The notes: a model not told the origin generated them from the letters alone. A DNA stretch of 64,000 nt from Patagioenas fasciata (GCF_037038585.1 NC_092525.1:27492367-27556366); one strand, 5' to 3'. Counted from the stretch's first letter, positions 11,958-26,860 are shown. Numbers and translations: made by a program.

Positions 11958-14900
11958 TTTCCTCTCTTCCTTTCCTCTAATGAGGTGAACAAAAGAACAC
12001 TTCAGTCAATCCCTCATCCCTGTTTTAGGAAGCAATACCCAGAGAGGCCTTTTGCCAGCCTGTGTTCACTTTTCACAAGGAGTGTCTTGCCTCAAGTAAT
12101 GATTCCTTGTTATACTTACCAGTGGATGAAGCATTTAACTTTTTTTTTTTTTCATATAGTCAATGTGAAAAATCCTTCGTAGAACATTAACATCAGTGTA
12201 TTGAAGTATACTTGTTAAAGCAGGTTGGAATGCTTTCCATCACAGTAACACAGTGTGGTACATATATAAAAAAGAAACCCTATGGAATACAGGTAGCAGC
12301 AAATTCAAGTATAATTAACACTTCCTATGTTTTTTGAAAGCGAGCATTTCTTGTAGATATTGTGGCTTTTTTCATTTATTCTTTGGAAAAATATTAACAT
12401 TCTATATTGAATGTTTTGGTAAGAACAGAAAATGGAATAATAGAATCACCGTATCACCTGCTCAGTGGTGGCATTTTCTTACATAAGCGTTTATAAGACA
12501 CTCTGGCTTTGGCTTCTTAGGAGGCTGGGAGGAAACTTAAAAGGTAACTGAACACTCATTTTAACAACATCCTGTTGAATTATGGAACTTTGCAGAGATT
12601 TTGTGTTATTTCAAAATACTTCGAACAGTTCTTCTATTTAAGTGATCTATTGTTGTTGTGCAACAAAATAGCTTGTTATAAAGAGGGAGAAAACTCTAAA
12701 CTGAAATATCCTTTAAATGGGTTCCTTTCATGATCAAAATTCACTATTACACTTTCTAGCATAATGCTAGAATCATATTGTATTTTCTTTTAAGCATCTA
12801 AGATGAAAAAAAATATATGAAGCACAGACCATGGGGGATGTATAGCCAACAACCTCAGAAGCAGCTCAAGCTTAACCAAAACCAGTAAGTTCAGTTGCAA
12901 CTGTGGACCTTTTTATTATAAAAAGGACACAGGCTGGTGCAAACTGAAGCTATATGGATCAGTCAAGATGCATACTCTTGAGAATCACTCAGCTGCATGA
13001 GTTTTAGCGGTGATGGTGCCCGAGGCCATCTCTTAGAGTAAGTCTGGCAATCACATAAAATAACTGCCCAGAAAATTATATTCCAGCTGCATCTCAAGAA
13101 AACTGATCTTCACTGCATAGAGAGCATCCTTGTATCACATGCATGAAAGGTGAGGTCGAAGACATAACCACGAAGTTTCACAGGGACTCAGCTTTAATCA
13201 TTGCATTCCTAAGCCTGAACCTAAAAACTACAGTAATCCTAGAGTGTCAGAACTAAAGTGGACCAAAATCAAGATATGTTGCTTTTACCTAACTGTTCTC
13301 CATTAGTGGAAAGGCTTTGAGAACAGCTTTTTGGGAATTTGGGTGCCTGAGAGTTTTGACAAAACTCTCTAGGATGAAGAATCTGCTGAAAAAAGTTTGA
13401 GGAGCATTAATTGTGACTACCCCCTCCCTGTTTAGTAGTACTTGCTTGGGGTTTCTGATTCCAACAGTAAATGCAGAAGAAACCCAAGTATTTCCACATT
13501 TGTTGAATTGAGTTACAATTTACCCAAAAGGCAACAAAGCGCTGTTGAAAAGAGAATGCTTTGTGTCTCTGTTTTTGAATTCCTGAGACTGAGAAACTCA
13601 TGTCATTCTTACTAAACATATTAGTGTTATGAATTACAAACAAAAAGAGGCAACTCTCTGTCTACTTACATAATATTAAAAGATGATCAACAACTGTCCT
13701 ACATGTAACTAAGTTAGGAGGTTCAAATTAAGCTTACACCTCAGTCCAAACATACTAAAATGAAGAACATGCCATCACCAGTACTAAAGAGCTGTAGGTC
13801 TATTCATAGAACTGCTATGCACTAACCAGGTGAACAGAAGTATGAAACTTGACAGTTGAATTCTACAGAGTTTCAGACAAGACTATGTTCACTTTTAAAG
13901 ACACAATAAATATTGCTGGGAATTTGTATTTTATGGATATTGTGGAAATGGTCTACAAGGATTCTGAGAAACTCTATTTAAATCCCATACAGAACAAGTT
14001 GTAAACTCTCCATGGTAATGACTGCGACAAAAATTGCACTTGCATTGAGTGTGTTTCCCTCCTCTAGTACGGGCAGAAATGGTCAAGGGCAGACTATTAT
14101 TCTTTCAGTGGTTAGTAGTTAGATAAGTGTTTTCAAATTTCTAGAATTTTGCATTTACTTAAGAATTCCTAGTAGGTGCACAGAAAGGAAAATACAGCAG
14201 AAAGCTGTCGGACTGGTAAGTGATCATGTTTCTAAAATTTTTTATTTTTATGTTTTCTATTTTCTCATTCCCTAATATTCTTCTAAGGACCTGTTGAAAA
14301 GTGTATTCTTTTGTGTTATTTACATTGTCAGACTTGGAAAGTTTCTTATCTGACAAAGAAAGTGGCTTAGTGGTTCCTGTGTACTATACGAAGTGTTGAC
14401 TTGTTTAGCTTGCTCCCTTTGAGGCGTGCTGATATGTTATACTGGAGCCAGGTGACTGTTTACAGACACGATTCACAGTAACTATGAATCCCTTATAAAC
14501 AGCTGGTATTGTTGCCTGGTTTTAGATACAAATCAATAGTCTTTTTGCAGCTGAGCAGATTGTGTAATTTCTAATATAACTAAACAAGCAACAGCATGAA
14601 GATATTATCACCTAAAAAAAAGGTGTTAGAACTAAACAAATGGTTTTATTGCTTCTCTTAGTTTTAATTTGAATTTGAGAAAATCCTCACCTTGTCTCTT
14701 TCTTTGGCCTTGTGAATTATCAATACAATGTAGGCATGGTTTCCTTATTGGCTTTCTGGTACTTTAAGAACAAATAATATCATATTTAGACGTAAGGATA
14801 TATTCTGCAATGTTCATACATGGGGAAAACCAGTTACTTGTAGTGAAGAGATAATATTCCAAAAACTTTTTCTGTTTAAAGCTCTCCCTCTTCATAATAG

Positions 14901-17900
14901 TGTTGGGAATCGATTGATTTAGAGAATTTGAGAATTGTATTGCTGAAGAAAAGCATAATATTGGGGGGAAACAAGGGGTGTGGGTGTGCACAAGGAAATT
15001 TGTCTCTGTGAGTAACAATAATAAAACAATGGGCCTGAATGACAGAATATTTTGAAGCTTAGCTAGAATGCAAAGGGATATTTAGAATTCACTTTTAGGA
15101 AAACATCAACATTTCCAGCTACTGCGAACCAACAGTTGATCAGTAAGGTGACATGTAAGTCAGTGGGATGTGAAGAGCTATTCTAGTGGTATTTCTATCA
15201 CCCATTTGCCCCAGAGCTGGCACAAGGATCTTCTGACTTCCTTGTCAATGGTTAGTGGCCAGCAGAAAAAGAACAATCCCAAAGTCCGGATTGCCCAGTA
15301 GTGCAGAGACGTGGGCAAAGTCTGCTCACGATTTGTATCCATTATTCCTCAGAGGGAGACAAGAACTACAACCAGTGCATTTAAATGCAGGAAATCAGAC
15401 ACTACTATGTTATAAATGCATGCTGGAAGATGTTTAAGTGTGTTAACTTGTTATGCTTAGTGCAGTCCTATAGAGACAGGATTCAGGGGAAGCTTTTGAT
15501 CAATATTCTAATCATTGCTCTGCTGAGAAAAAAATACTAGCTGGAGAGGCAGAGATCTCTGGTAGGACTGGGGAGGGAAGAGATTAGTTTGGGACACCCT
15601 GTGGGTTACAGCCTAAGCTTGTACTAGAAGAAATGAGACATTTTAAAAGAATGGCATAATTCTAGCATGCAATGTCCCTGTAGGAAATACAAGTCAAATG
15701 CACCAATAAATGAAAGAGGAAAATGCCATGGGAGGCAGTAAATAAAAAAGTAATTAGTTGGAATATTTAGAGAGCTTAATTGCAATTGCTGAATCTGATA
15801 CCGTGGCATCCCACACAAGTCTGGAGTTCAGAAGGAGAGACTTGTAGGACATACATCCAGCCCTGTTCCTCCCAGCAGGAGGAACACAGCAGCTGACCCT
15901 GGAGGACATGGTCTTATTTCTCGCTTTGGTACACTGTATATCTTCAGTGTTTTCAATAGCCTGTCTAAAATTAGTCTAAAACTTAAGAATTAGGCCATTA
16001 AGGCCTGGATTTGGTGGGAATGAAGGCTCTCCAGGAGCACTGCTGTTGTCCGTTTAGCACTGGATCTCCTTGGGCATTGAGGACACCCTAGTGTCAAGGC
16101 ACTGTAACTACCATTTCCATTGGCTTTTGTGGCTTGTACTGCACTGAATGCTTATTATAACTGAATTAAGCTAAGTCAAGCTACTGATAATTCCAGTTAG
16201 ACACTTCTGTCATCTCTCCTACATTTTTCACTAATATTTTCATGTTTGATTTTGGTTACATTTTAACATTTTCAATTGAAATGGCAATTATTCTTTGTAA
16301 GAACCCAGCCATTACTCTTGTCAAAAAGACATATGATGCATTAGCTTAAGGGCAATTGCTAATAACTACACAGGTGACATTCAGTCACATAGGATGGACA
16401 AGTCTATGTATATCTTTGTCAAGTGGTCAGGGTTTGCATACCCTGCAATTTATACTGTTTGGGAGCACTGCCAAACTAATCATGCAAAACCAAACCAAAC
16501 CAAATTTCAGTTTGGCTTTGATACCATTTTGCTATAATTAACATCTGCTCTCTCTTGGGTTCACTGAAGCCTTTTTATGTTGTTGGTTTATAACTGAAAC
16601 TGAAATGAGCTTGCTGAAGGGGTTGTGAGGAGGAGCATTTAGTTGCCATATAGTCTCTGTGAGCATTTGTGATGACAAAGCTTTCTGATTACTGGGAGGC
16701 AGGGGCCAACGATATTGTCTTGCACTGTTCCAGCTTGTGGAAGATACCCTTTGCTTTGCTAGACCCGACTATCCTGCTCCTGTTTGCTTTCACTTGTTAA
16801 CTCTCAAGAATGTTTTGCAACATGGTCTGTTTCATTGCTAGTGGGCCTGGGGCCAAGATTTGAGAGTGTTTGGATGCATTTGGGAATCCCATGTCATGTC
16901 TGCATCTTTGAATCTTTAAAAATCAGGTTCCACTAATATATCTGCAATAGGCCCAGGTGTATGGTATGATGCAAATATATTTTATTTCCCTACGAAGAGA
17001 GAAATTCTCATGGTAAAGATGTTTTATTTAATACCGAAGTATGTAGTGATCCTCACATCTTAATACAGTAGCAGGCCTTCATTTTCTCGCAGGGTTTGAC
17101 TTGATGCATTTTCTGTATAAAATTGTGGCTACACTGAAGTCAGTGGCAGAACTCAGCAAAGATCAGGAAACAGAATTTCACACACCAAATACAGATGTCT
17201 GTGTTTGTTAATTTGACTTTCAATGATTAGTTTACAGACATTGTCAGCCATGTAATTTGCCTTTAATTCTCTGCTGCTTTGCTCTTCTTCACCTCATTCA
17301 GCAAGGAGAAGGTAAACAATGGAGTATTTTACTTTGTGGGTCCTTTTCATTTTCTGCCTTGTTTTGCTTAGGTGGTGGAGCAGCAGTCACCACAGGAGGG
17401 TGTTTTCACTCTGTGGCATTCCAATTCCAAACCAGCAATGAACAGTGTGATCATTTATATCTAATAATCTGAACAAGTTGTACCTATAAATTGCCTTTAA
17501 GGCTTGAGAAGACCCATATGCCCACTGCCCTCTTTGTTCTGAAGAAGTCCTCTGCTTATCAGCTTGTCCCTGTAAGAGCGACAAGGCTGGGTTTCCTAAT
17601 CTTCCTCTGTGCATCTCTGTGTGCTGCTTGAGGGCAGGATGTCCCAGACCCCTCTGACCACTTCATCTACATGTCCTGTTTTTAGGTGCCTTCCTGCTTG
17701 ACAGTAGTACCTGCCCAGGCTGTTCTGTCCTTTGACAGTCTGTTGTCAGCACTCAGTCTTGCTATGCTGGTATAGTGCAGTACTGTATTTTGTCTCTTTG
17801 CAGCGACTTCAGGGGCAGATACAGACCATTCCACCTTCTCAAATCACATGCTTCTTACTGACCTATGCTTTATTTAACGTAATACAGCTAATTTGGCACC

Positions 17901-18434
17901 TAAATATTTAAAGTGATCATTTTGGAGAGTAGCAGCTTTCAGCTGATAACCAGAGCCCTTCAGTCATCTTTAATGTTATTTTTAAAGTGATCATCCACAT
18001 AGAAAAGAGTGGTCCTCAAACACACACTGGGAACCTAGTGGCAAAAAGTCCACATCAACAGTTCTGTGGATATATGGGATGATTTCTTCCCAGCTGTTAC
18101 TGCAGTGCTCCCACCAGCATGTTTCCATCTTTGGTCACCTTTAATTTGCATCAAGAAAGCATAAATCCTTCATTAAAGAATCTCGTGTGTGTGTTCTGCA
18201 ACAAGACACAGAAGTTGTGAAGACAAACTGCCTGCAAAATTTGCACAAATACTGAGTTCCTAGAAATGAAAATGTGCATAACCTTATAGTTTCCTTCTTA
18301 ATAAGATACAAAAGGGCAGCAAATTTTTCCTTTCCACATCTTAAAGTAGACCTCTCACTTGCAACCAGAGCAATTAGAACAAAACCTGAAGCTCCAAGGC
18401 TATAACAGCATTTCCATCAATATTAAGAACATTT

Positions 18435-18480
18435 AAAACAAACAAACAAACAAACAAAAACAACCAAACAAAACAAAACC
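18435..18480. repeat. (AAAC)n microsatellite, imperfect
   Basis: Repeated AAAC/AAAAC units with a few interruptions. No gene context. Confidence 0.9.
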
Positions 18481-19954
18481 AGAAGCTGATATAGGAATTT
18501 AGAATTTCTTACAATGTGGCCACTTGAAAGCTGGGGACTGGCTTTCCAGCCATTCCTTGCCCTGGCAGAGTTTGCCTGAAACCATGACTGTTGTTTTCAT
18601 CTGGGAACACTCATGGCCATCTTTGAGGTTTATTTGGTCACTGGTACATTAGTAAGATGCAACTTTGTAGTTGCCATTTCTTGAAATCTATGGTCATTAA
18701 AACTTAATTAACAAACAAGCAACAGTTCTTATCTCTTATGATTATTTAAAAAATGGTTTGCCATTAGAATCTACTTCACAAAGAATTAAAACCCAGAGCT
18801 GATCAGTAAATGGCTGCAGTGCCTTATAGTAGCAGCAAGAAAATGAAATGGAAATCATAGGCTGGAGGAGGTGAAAGTGTGTGGGTATGTAACGTAGTAA
18901 TAAAAGGTTTTCAAGCAACTTTTCTGGCTCTCCCTGAAGACAACGAGCACGGTGATGCCTTCACTTCAATGAGAACAGGAGCAGGCCTCCAGAGGAGAGT
19001 GGTGGATCCATAATGTAATCCCCCTGCTAATAGCTCTGTTAAATAGCTTTGGTTTTGACTACAGAAGTAGCAGCTGCGCACACTCTTGGCTGGAGAAAGA
19101 GTTGGGGAGATGTGAATATATGTGAGAACATCTGGTGTGGAAACTAATCAAACTGCACAAATTATTTTCTCTGTTATTGCTAGATTGTTCTTCTCTATGC
19201 CAAAAAGGAGAACAGGAGGTGAGTGTCAAACCTCTTCAGACAGTGCAGCAAATCCTCTTGAAAGGAATAATCTTTTTCTTCCCCTGAGATTCAAGTTATT
19301 TTCCTTGAAAATGAATCAATCAGGAAAAGGAAAAGCAGCTACTCTTCATGGGATGGGTGTTTTGTTTTTTCCCCCCTGCCACATGTACCCATGTCTATAT
19401 AGGCAAAACTGCTCTTCTGTGTTAGTCATTATCTTCCTGTCTGAAAGTAATTTTTTCTCCCCATGTCACCAGTTCTCTAATGCTCTGCTCTTGCAGCAGG
19501 AGTGGTTTGGCTCCTCTGACAAAACTCAAAGTGATATTTAACATGGCAATATCAGAAGAGCAACTACAGATACCCTGGCAAGTTTTATTTCAGATTAGAT
19601 AGGCATATAGTTTTGAGCAACATCATATCTGCTGTACTCCAGCCAACCAAAACTCTGCACTATTTGTAAATGTGATTTGCCTTTACAATTCTATGCCAGC
19701 TTGTCTTATCACAACATGATGCTGACATCACGTCACATCTAATTAAGTGAAATAATTGTCCTGCATTGCTTAAGAGCTGTTTTGTATTTACTTGAATTAT
19801 ACAGGCATTAGCATGCTTATGTGCATCTGGATAGTATTCAGCTGGTTAAGTGACGTGTTATGTTCCGTATAGCCACAAGATGTCAGGCCACTCTGAGTAA
19901 GGAGCAACACTCAGGGTTGGAGTACCCTGTGCCTCTATGTATGCATATATACTT

Positions 19955-19980
19955 ATGTGTGTATATATATATATATATAT
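19955..19980. repeat. (TG)n/(TA)n microsatellite
   Basis: A few GT pairs run into about ten TA pairs, followed by GCACACA. The stretch is partly self-complementary. Confidence 0.9.
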
Positions 19981-20509
19981 GCACACATAGGTAAAAATTA
20001 TTATTATGATTAAATCTTGGATTTTTAAAAGCATCTAAAGAAGTCAGACAATCAGTTATTTCTAAAGCCCAAAGACTTTGTTACTGGCTTTCCTTAGAAT
20101 GATTTGAAACTTGCAGCCTTTCCTGTTTTGTGCTAAGGCGCAATTAGGTAGAAAACCTGCGCAGTTCTGTGCACTGAATGCAAGGATTTTGAGTTTGGCC
20201 TGTTGTCTTTTGAGTCAGTGGTCCCAGTGACTTCTGTTGGGAGTAGAGGTATGTGAATAATGAGTCTGAAAATGCAACAGGATTCTAAGAAGGCTTCCCC
20301 CACTTGCTCAGCATTGTATTAAGAAGCTTAGAAAGTTTAAGGTATATTAGAAACAAGATGTGTTTTTCAGGATGATACAGGGTGGGGGCAGTGGGTTTTG
20401 TTTGTTTTTGAAAGACCTGCTCCACAGCTCTTCTAATTTAGCAGAGGAAGTGGGCAGGACTCACAAATCTGCAACCTGACCTGTCTTCAGGAGTGGTGTG
20501 GTGTACAGC

Positions 20510-20530
20510 AAAAAAAAAAAAAAAAAAAAA
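20510..20530. repeat. Poly-A tract (21 bases)
   Basis: A pure A run. The sequence to its left has no recognisable coding or SINE body, so it is not supported as a retrocopy tail. Confidence 0.9.
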
Positions 20531-23500
20531 TTAGAGGCTAAACTAAAAATTTTCTACATTAGTCAACGATGCTTGTGATGCTTCCGGGTGTGCATTCAGG
20601 TTTTGCACAGAATTTAATCTTATACTTGCTAACATTGCGCCTTTATATGCTGCAGTTGTCATTTTGGGTGGAAAACAATATTTGGTGACTCTTGTATTTA
20701 GTATTCCCAGGCTGCTTTGCTTTTTTTTTTTTTTTTTGTCTGCAAAGGACCATATCAATGAAACACATTCTGTTGATGAGGAACTCCAGAAGGTCTCTAA
20801 GTCTAAGAAGCAGATAATGGGCAGAAAAATGTCCTTTAGCTGAGAAAAAGTACAGAGGATAACGCCGATTTAACTTAGAAAGCAATTTGCAAATGAGCAG
20901 GTGGGTAGATACTGAAACACAGCTATTACCTGTGTATGTTCACATAATATGCAAATACTTTCCTATATAATAGAACTGAAATATTTGGAAAACTCTATAC
21001 AATCTTTGGTTAGCAAATACTAGAAGCACATGAGCATGTATGTATATCTACATACATAATTCTAATACATGCAAGTATGTATCACTTAAATAATATAATG
21101 ACAATTGAGTCCATCTTTAAACGTTGCCTTTGTCCTGCTGTTGAAAGTCAATGCATTCAATTTCTTCCAGTTTTTGTCTTTTTGCTCCTTTGACTTGAGC
21201 CTTTTTGCAGCAAATATCCTTCCTGTGTCTGAAAAATTCTGAGCCTGGTGTGAGATAATTAATGAATACGTCAGTTAATAATTGAGGATACGTGCTATGT
21301 CTTGAGCTGTGTCACATAGTTTGAAGACATATATGTGCTAAAGTAACTCACACTGTGAGACAAGGATTATATGGAAGAACAGTGGGAAACGTACTGGTAG
21401 ACACACTAAAATTTCTGTAAGTTGACAAAAGTACAGACCCTGGACGGAACAGGGTCTTCAAAGATATGGGAGAATGTACATCCCAGTCTGGTGTGGAGCA
21501 GTGACTTAAACTGATGAGCCATTGTAACTTTTTCAGTGTCATTCATGAAACAGATGTAGGTCTTAAATTCTTTTTGTAAACAGTTATGTTTTCTGTCACC
21601 AAGGACCCAACATGTGGTACTAACTGGTGAAGTGGCAGGGAATTTCAGGGCATTTGCTTCTCAGGTACTTTGATAATTTTGATTTATACTCTTTCCTCCT
21701 TCTTAATTCAGCCTCAGTCATGAAGCAACGTGAGGAGCACTGTGACCTCCAACACAAATTATTTGGTGTTTGCTCACTGTGTGTATGTTTGAGTACTGGT
21801 TTCCTGCTAATACACTAGCTAGATCCTATGTTGTCAAAGATACAGAGAACATGAATGAAAACAGCTCTTGATTTGGGTCATTTTATATCAGCTCCATTTA
21901 GTCACGGAGTCATGATGAATTGGGCTGGAAAGGAGAAAGTTTCGCATATCAACGTACAACCTGAAATGCCATTATTCTCCTCTTGTTCTCCTGAACCCTT
22001 ACGGTTTTGTACTACTGCATGTGTCTGTCCCTGTTCCTTGTTCTCAGTGGATACCAAAGACATGCTAGGAAGCCTTTTACCAAGTTTTAAATATTTCTAT
22101 TAAAAAATGATGCAGGTTTAACAGCATGTGCAGGTATTTGTAGAAAAGCAAATGTGTTTCCCTCTTGGCTGTTTAGTTGTCTGTAACAATAATGTCATAA
22201 ATAAATAATGTTTCCGTGAGGGAAAAGAGGAGATGTTTATCAGATAGAATACATGCCAGTTAGGATAACTCTGAACAAAATGTTAACACGGATTAAACAG
22301 GAAAACATGCTGCTGGCAAACAAACTGTTGGTGAAAAGAGCTGCAGCTAGGGATTTCCTTTCTCTGTTGGATAGAAATGGTGCCTGCCATGCAGACCGGC
22401 TTTTAAAATTAAGACATTTGTCACCAAACCTTGCTGGGTCTGTGGAAACATTCAAATGAGAATAATGTAAGTACTGCAATAGGATAATGCACAATAAATA
22501 GTACATGGAATAGTACAAATGTTGCAGATTATAGTAGGATCAGAGAGATAATGCCTAAGGGATTACTTTTTCCTTTCCTGAAATTATTTTTCAGTAGAAT
22601 TTAAAACCCGATTCTGTTTTGTTGAAATCAAGGTGAGGCTTTCCTTTGCATTTAATGGATTTTGGAGCAAGTCATTAACGAATGCAAACTGATCAGTTCT
22701 TGGAGAATACATCCTAATTATCCACAGAATAGATGCTTAAGTTCCATGTTTTCCAATACAGTTTTGTTCATGTATTTCCTCCTTTTTTGAGGCCTGGTTT
22801 TGAGAGATGTGAGGCAAGCTCACCTTCATTGCAGTTGCCTTCGCTAATATTGACAAGTAGGGAGAAAACACTGATAGTTTTTGTTAATCAGCATGCACAT
22901 CTCCATTAGCAGCTATATTGACTGCCAACTAATTGCCATACAGGAATTACCACTCAGGAACTTAAGTCAGCAGAAATAATGACAAAGTCATGCCCATCTT
23001 TCTTTTTGCTTGGTTGGGGGAGGGGTCGTGGTTTTGTTTTTAAAGTTGTTGAGGGCTGGATGACTAATACCATCCAACTCACAAGTGGTACTTCCTCAGA
23101 ACAATCCTGCCTCCTCTTAGCCATTGCAAGCCATTTCAGGAAAATAAAGTAGGCATTATAGGTTAGGAAGAAAAAAATACACTGAAGGGGGCTCTGGTGT
23201 TATTAAAGTACATGCTTCAAATTCAGCATGTGCTTATGCTTTTTATTATTTTATACAGTTGCCATCCTGAACTGACTTCTAAGTTAGTCTTTGACATACT
23301 GTTACAGGAATCTTACATTTTACATGTAGTTTTCCTCTCCCCTCTTTTAGAGAAACGTATATGTGTAAGAGTTGGCACATTTTTAATATTAGTAAATGGT
23401 CTTAATAATGTCTTAAAAATGGAAAGCATGTAAAAACCCCTACTACAGAATGAAACTGATTAACCTATGATTATCTGGTTATTGTTGTTTATGTACTTTG

Positions 23501-24532
23501 TCAGTCCACAACATTTAGTTCAAAACACAGGAAAAATCTGTTGTTTATTAGAAGGTATGCTTATTGGTTAAACTGGTGTATATGTCTGAAGAATGGAAAG
23601 AGAGAAAAAAGTGGCAAGACAACATCTGAAAGCAGCAGAGGAAAATGCAGAGACATTACAGACAGACAAATTATGAAGAAGGTAAGTACATTCAATCAGT
23701 TGTTCTCTATTGGCTTGAGGGTAATCTCTGCCATATTACAATGTACTGATTTATGGACTAATTAGTTGTACAAAACAAAAATGTTTATAGAAAATACTTC
23801 TCTCATGCAGCCACCAAACCAACCAAACAATCGGAAAACAGATTTTCTGTATTAAAAAATTAAATTCAATATATATTTATGAGCCCATTCAAAATGTAGA
23901 GTCTTTTTGCTACCGGATTTCCAGTAACCAGAAATATCTATGTATCAAAACTTAATTGTATCAGTATCTAGATGTTTATGGAAGAAATTAAATGCCTAAG
24001 CTATAGGTATTTCAAGCTATAAAAGATATTATATATTAATTTATGAAGTCATAATAGCATTATTATATGAGCTTTGTTACATTCAATAAAGAAAAAATAA
24101 GACAAGGAGGGGAAAAAAAACCCCATAGCCATCTCTGCCTTTTGGAAGAGGATTTTAGTGTTTTACTGTTTTTTATCTGTATGTATGTCTTTTAACTTCT
24201 TAGACTGGTAAGATGCTTCCAATTACTTTGACTGATATATAACATCCCTTCAAAAAACACTAGTTGTGGATTCCTTCTAGCCTTAGACTGAAGTGCAAAA
24301 GAGAAAAACCTAAACCAGCAAGATGAAAATGTGTGAGTTACATATCACAACATTGGAGCTCCAAGCGTGGTGGGCAGAGACAATGTTTGGGGAGGTGTAA
24401 TGTAAAATAGACTTGGATAAGAAAATTTGAAGTAAGTGGGTGGCAAATACATGCAGATGGAAGACTATTTAACTTCACATTTGTGTAATTTGGATGGAGT
24501 AGGGAACTGTAGGTCTCAGTACTTAATGCAGT

Positions 24533-24690
24533 GGACAAGGTGTCAGAATTAATCTCTCTTTCTGTAATTGACTTTGTAAGTCTCTCAACATCTTCAAGCT
24601 TCAGTGCCTGTGAATAAAATGGAAGTAGCATGCCTCCTGCTTTGCAATGGTGTCATGAGGGTAACCTCAGTAAAGTCTGTGAGACACTCA
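24533..24690 (+). mobile_element. MIR-like SINE relic
   Basis: The stretch follows the MIR core and 3' end in order: gtaagtctctcaacatcttc, then cagtgcctgtgaataaaatg, then ggtgtcatgagggtaacctc, then agtctgtgagacactcagat. These match the familiar MIR pattern of a CTC-rich lead, an AAATGG segment, a TGTGAGG-like segment and a GCACTCAGAT-like segment. It is old and diverged, and assigned by eye. Confidence 0.5.
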
Positions 24691-26585
24691 GATACCAGAT
24701 ATTGTCAGTAAATGAGAAACCTGTCAAAAATTTTTCACCACTAAATCTACATAGTTTAGTCATCCTTACATCCTACTCAATGAGAAAATCATGGAAGTAG
24801 TGGTGACTCTCTACCAGATCTAGGCAAAAGAGCACTACCAAGACTAACTCATAAGTACCAATCCACCTACTTTTGGCCTGTGGGATATCTTTTGAGCAAA
24901 GTAATAAACGTATTTTATGAGGGCATAGAAAAAACTCTGACATGAGGGAAGAAAGCAAGCTGTGGGATGGCAAAAGAAAGCAGTATAATAAATGTAATTT
25001 ACCAAAGTGCTCTACATGCCGGTTCTCCCATCCTACAAAGAAACAGTAATTAGAGGTAAGAGATGTTAACAAGAAATGTGGTGAGTGAGTCAGTGTAACA
25101 ATTCAGAGCCTCCTTCAGTCCTGTGTGGAACATGGTGACAGCAGATGCCAAGGGAAGGCCTGGAAGGAAAATGTTCTCTGCTGAACACATCTCATTTTCT
25201 GTCTCCTTATAAGAATTACGTTTAATGATTTAGGAGATGTGTGGTGAAAAGGAGATGTAACCACTGGCCTTACACAGATCTTGGCAATGGGGTTCTTCCT
25301 GCACTGAACTTGCTCTGCTTTGGCCTGAGGGATGCCTCTATGATGTGGTTTCTTGGTGCTGAAAAGCAACTGCTTTGTGAACATCTGGACTAGATGGCCA
25401 ACCTGGCACTGCTAAATTCGCAGCTGGAGCCAAAGACAAAGTGGAGATGGTGTGAATGGGCATTGGCTCTTCCAGCAGATGAGTGAGCAGTGTCTCACCT
25501 GGGCAGGAGGTGACATCCTCAGGCAGAGAGCGTCCTGTGTAAGGCTCAAATCCTGCAATTTCTAAATCAGATATTACAATGCCAAATGCTGTGTCTATGA
25601 ATTTGAGTACATGTGTAGTATCTAGATGGGCTTTTCCCATAAGATCCTGGTGTATTTTTATTATCTAGATAATCCCTTTCCTTTCACTCTCCCAGTGTTA
25701 GGTTTCCCTCAGGTATTATATCTCTTGAGAAAACTGAATTTTTGCTTTGTTTCCCTTTGGACTCCAATGCCTTTCACATACATTTCTGTTTGGGACTGAG
25801 GTAAAATTTGTGTCTGATCGGTAGCAAGAACAGAATTGTTAACTCTACTTCATCTTGTTTTTGCTCATCTGCTCCTGTTGCATGTGGGCTCCAGCCTTCA
25901 TTTCTGTATTTAGCCTTTTAAGTTTCTGCACTGTGAAGCTGAAGACTGTTAAAAACTGAGTATTTGAATGCCATTTCCTGTGAATGCTTTTTAGTTCTGT
26001 TAGGTGAGCAGGTCTCAACTTATAAATGTGATAGATGTTTTGTTTCAGCTTACTGTTTTTTGGCACGGGTGCCAGCTTTGAGCTGGGCATGCATTTAGGA
26101 GACCTGTTTGGCAGGAAGAATTGAATAGACCTGCTATCTATAAGGTCAGTAAAACTAGCAAAAAGTAAATAAGAAACTAAGTTATTTTTAGTGCTTGAGG
26201 TAGAAATTTATTAGTGCTTTTTTGTGAATACATTAAGTTCTCCTGTCATTAAAATGACTTTTTTTTTAAACTTTCTAAAATAATTTGAGATATCATGATA
26301 GTTTAAAACATGATTACTATTTTCGATTTATCACCCACTCTATGTTACTAATTCTCATTAAAAAAAAAAAAAAGTATAGAAAAACTAAGTTCTTTATGAC
26401 CTCAGTGTTCATAACCTTTAATGAAGTGTCATGGTTACCTGTTCAGGCACAGAATAATTTCACACCATTTGGGATACATCCATTTGTCCTGCCCATCACT
26501 TGTGAGAACACGTATTTGTTTGATTCCCATTCTAAAACCAGGAGGTGTGAATTGACATTTTGTAAACAGTTATATACATTATGCA

Positions 26586-26625
26586 TACTAATACTATATG
26601 TTATATATACTAATACTATATGTAG
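26586..26625. repeat. Short tandem duplication, about 20-bp unit
   Basis: The block actaatactatatgt appears twice within 40 bases, separated by tatata. This is local AT-rich tandem sequence. Confidence 0.75.
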
Positions 26626-26764
26626 TAGCAATTATAACCAAAGCTACTAAGAAGTTTTCAATACTCTTGTAGCATAACTCTATTCATATTCAATGTGGTG
26701 TGGAGCTTAAGTGTGTTGAACTGGTTCCCTTCTTTTGCCAGTTGCTTTTTGGGCTGTTTCAGGC

Positions 26765-26860
26765 AGCTGCATTTACCTCTCTGGGTCACAGTTTCCTTAT
26801 CTCTATCAGAAGATGAATGACACAGAATTCATTTTCAAAGTATCTGAGCATTTATACGTT
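26765..26860 (+). mobile_element. MIR-like SINE relic (core part)
   Basis: The segment tacctctctgggtcacagtt followed by tccttatctctatcagaaga matches the MIR core pattern. Only about 100 bp is recognisable. Old and diverged. Confidence 0.45.

Larger units (their letters stand above)
10146..24532. other. Intergenic, no gene recognised
   Basis: Non-coding sequence with simple repeats at 11920-11957, 18435-18480, 19955-19980 and 20510-20530. The longest open frame is 139 codons (19122-19541) and resembles nothing I know. Two patches (19690-19810, 22850-22990) have the composition of conserved non-coding elements, but this is only an impression. Confidence 0.7.

Noticed and set aside
20510-20530. 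Poly-A tract as the tail of a processed pseudogene
   Set aside because: No coding or SINE body precedes it and no flanking direct repeat is apparent.
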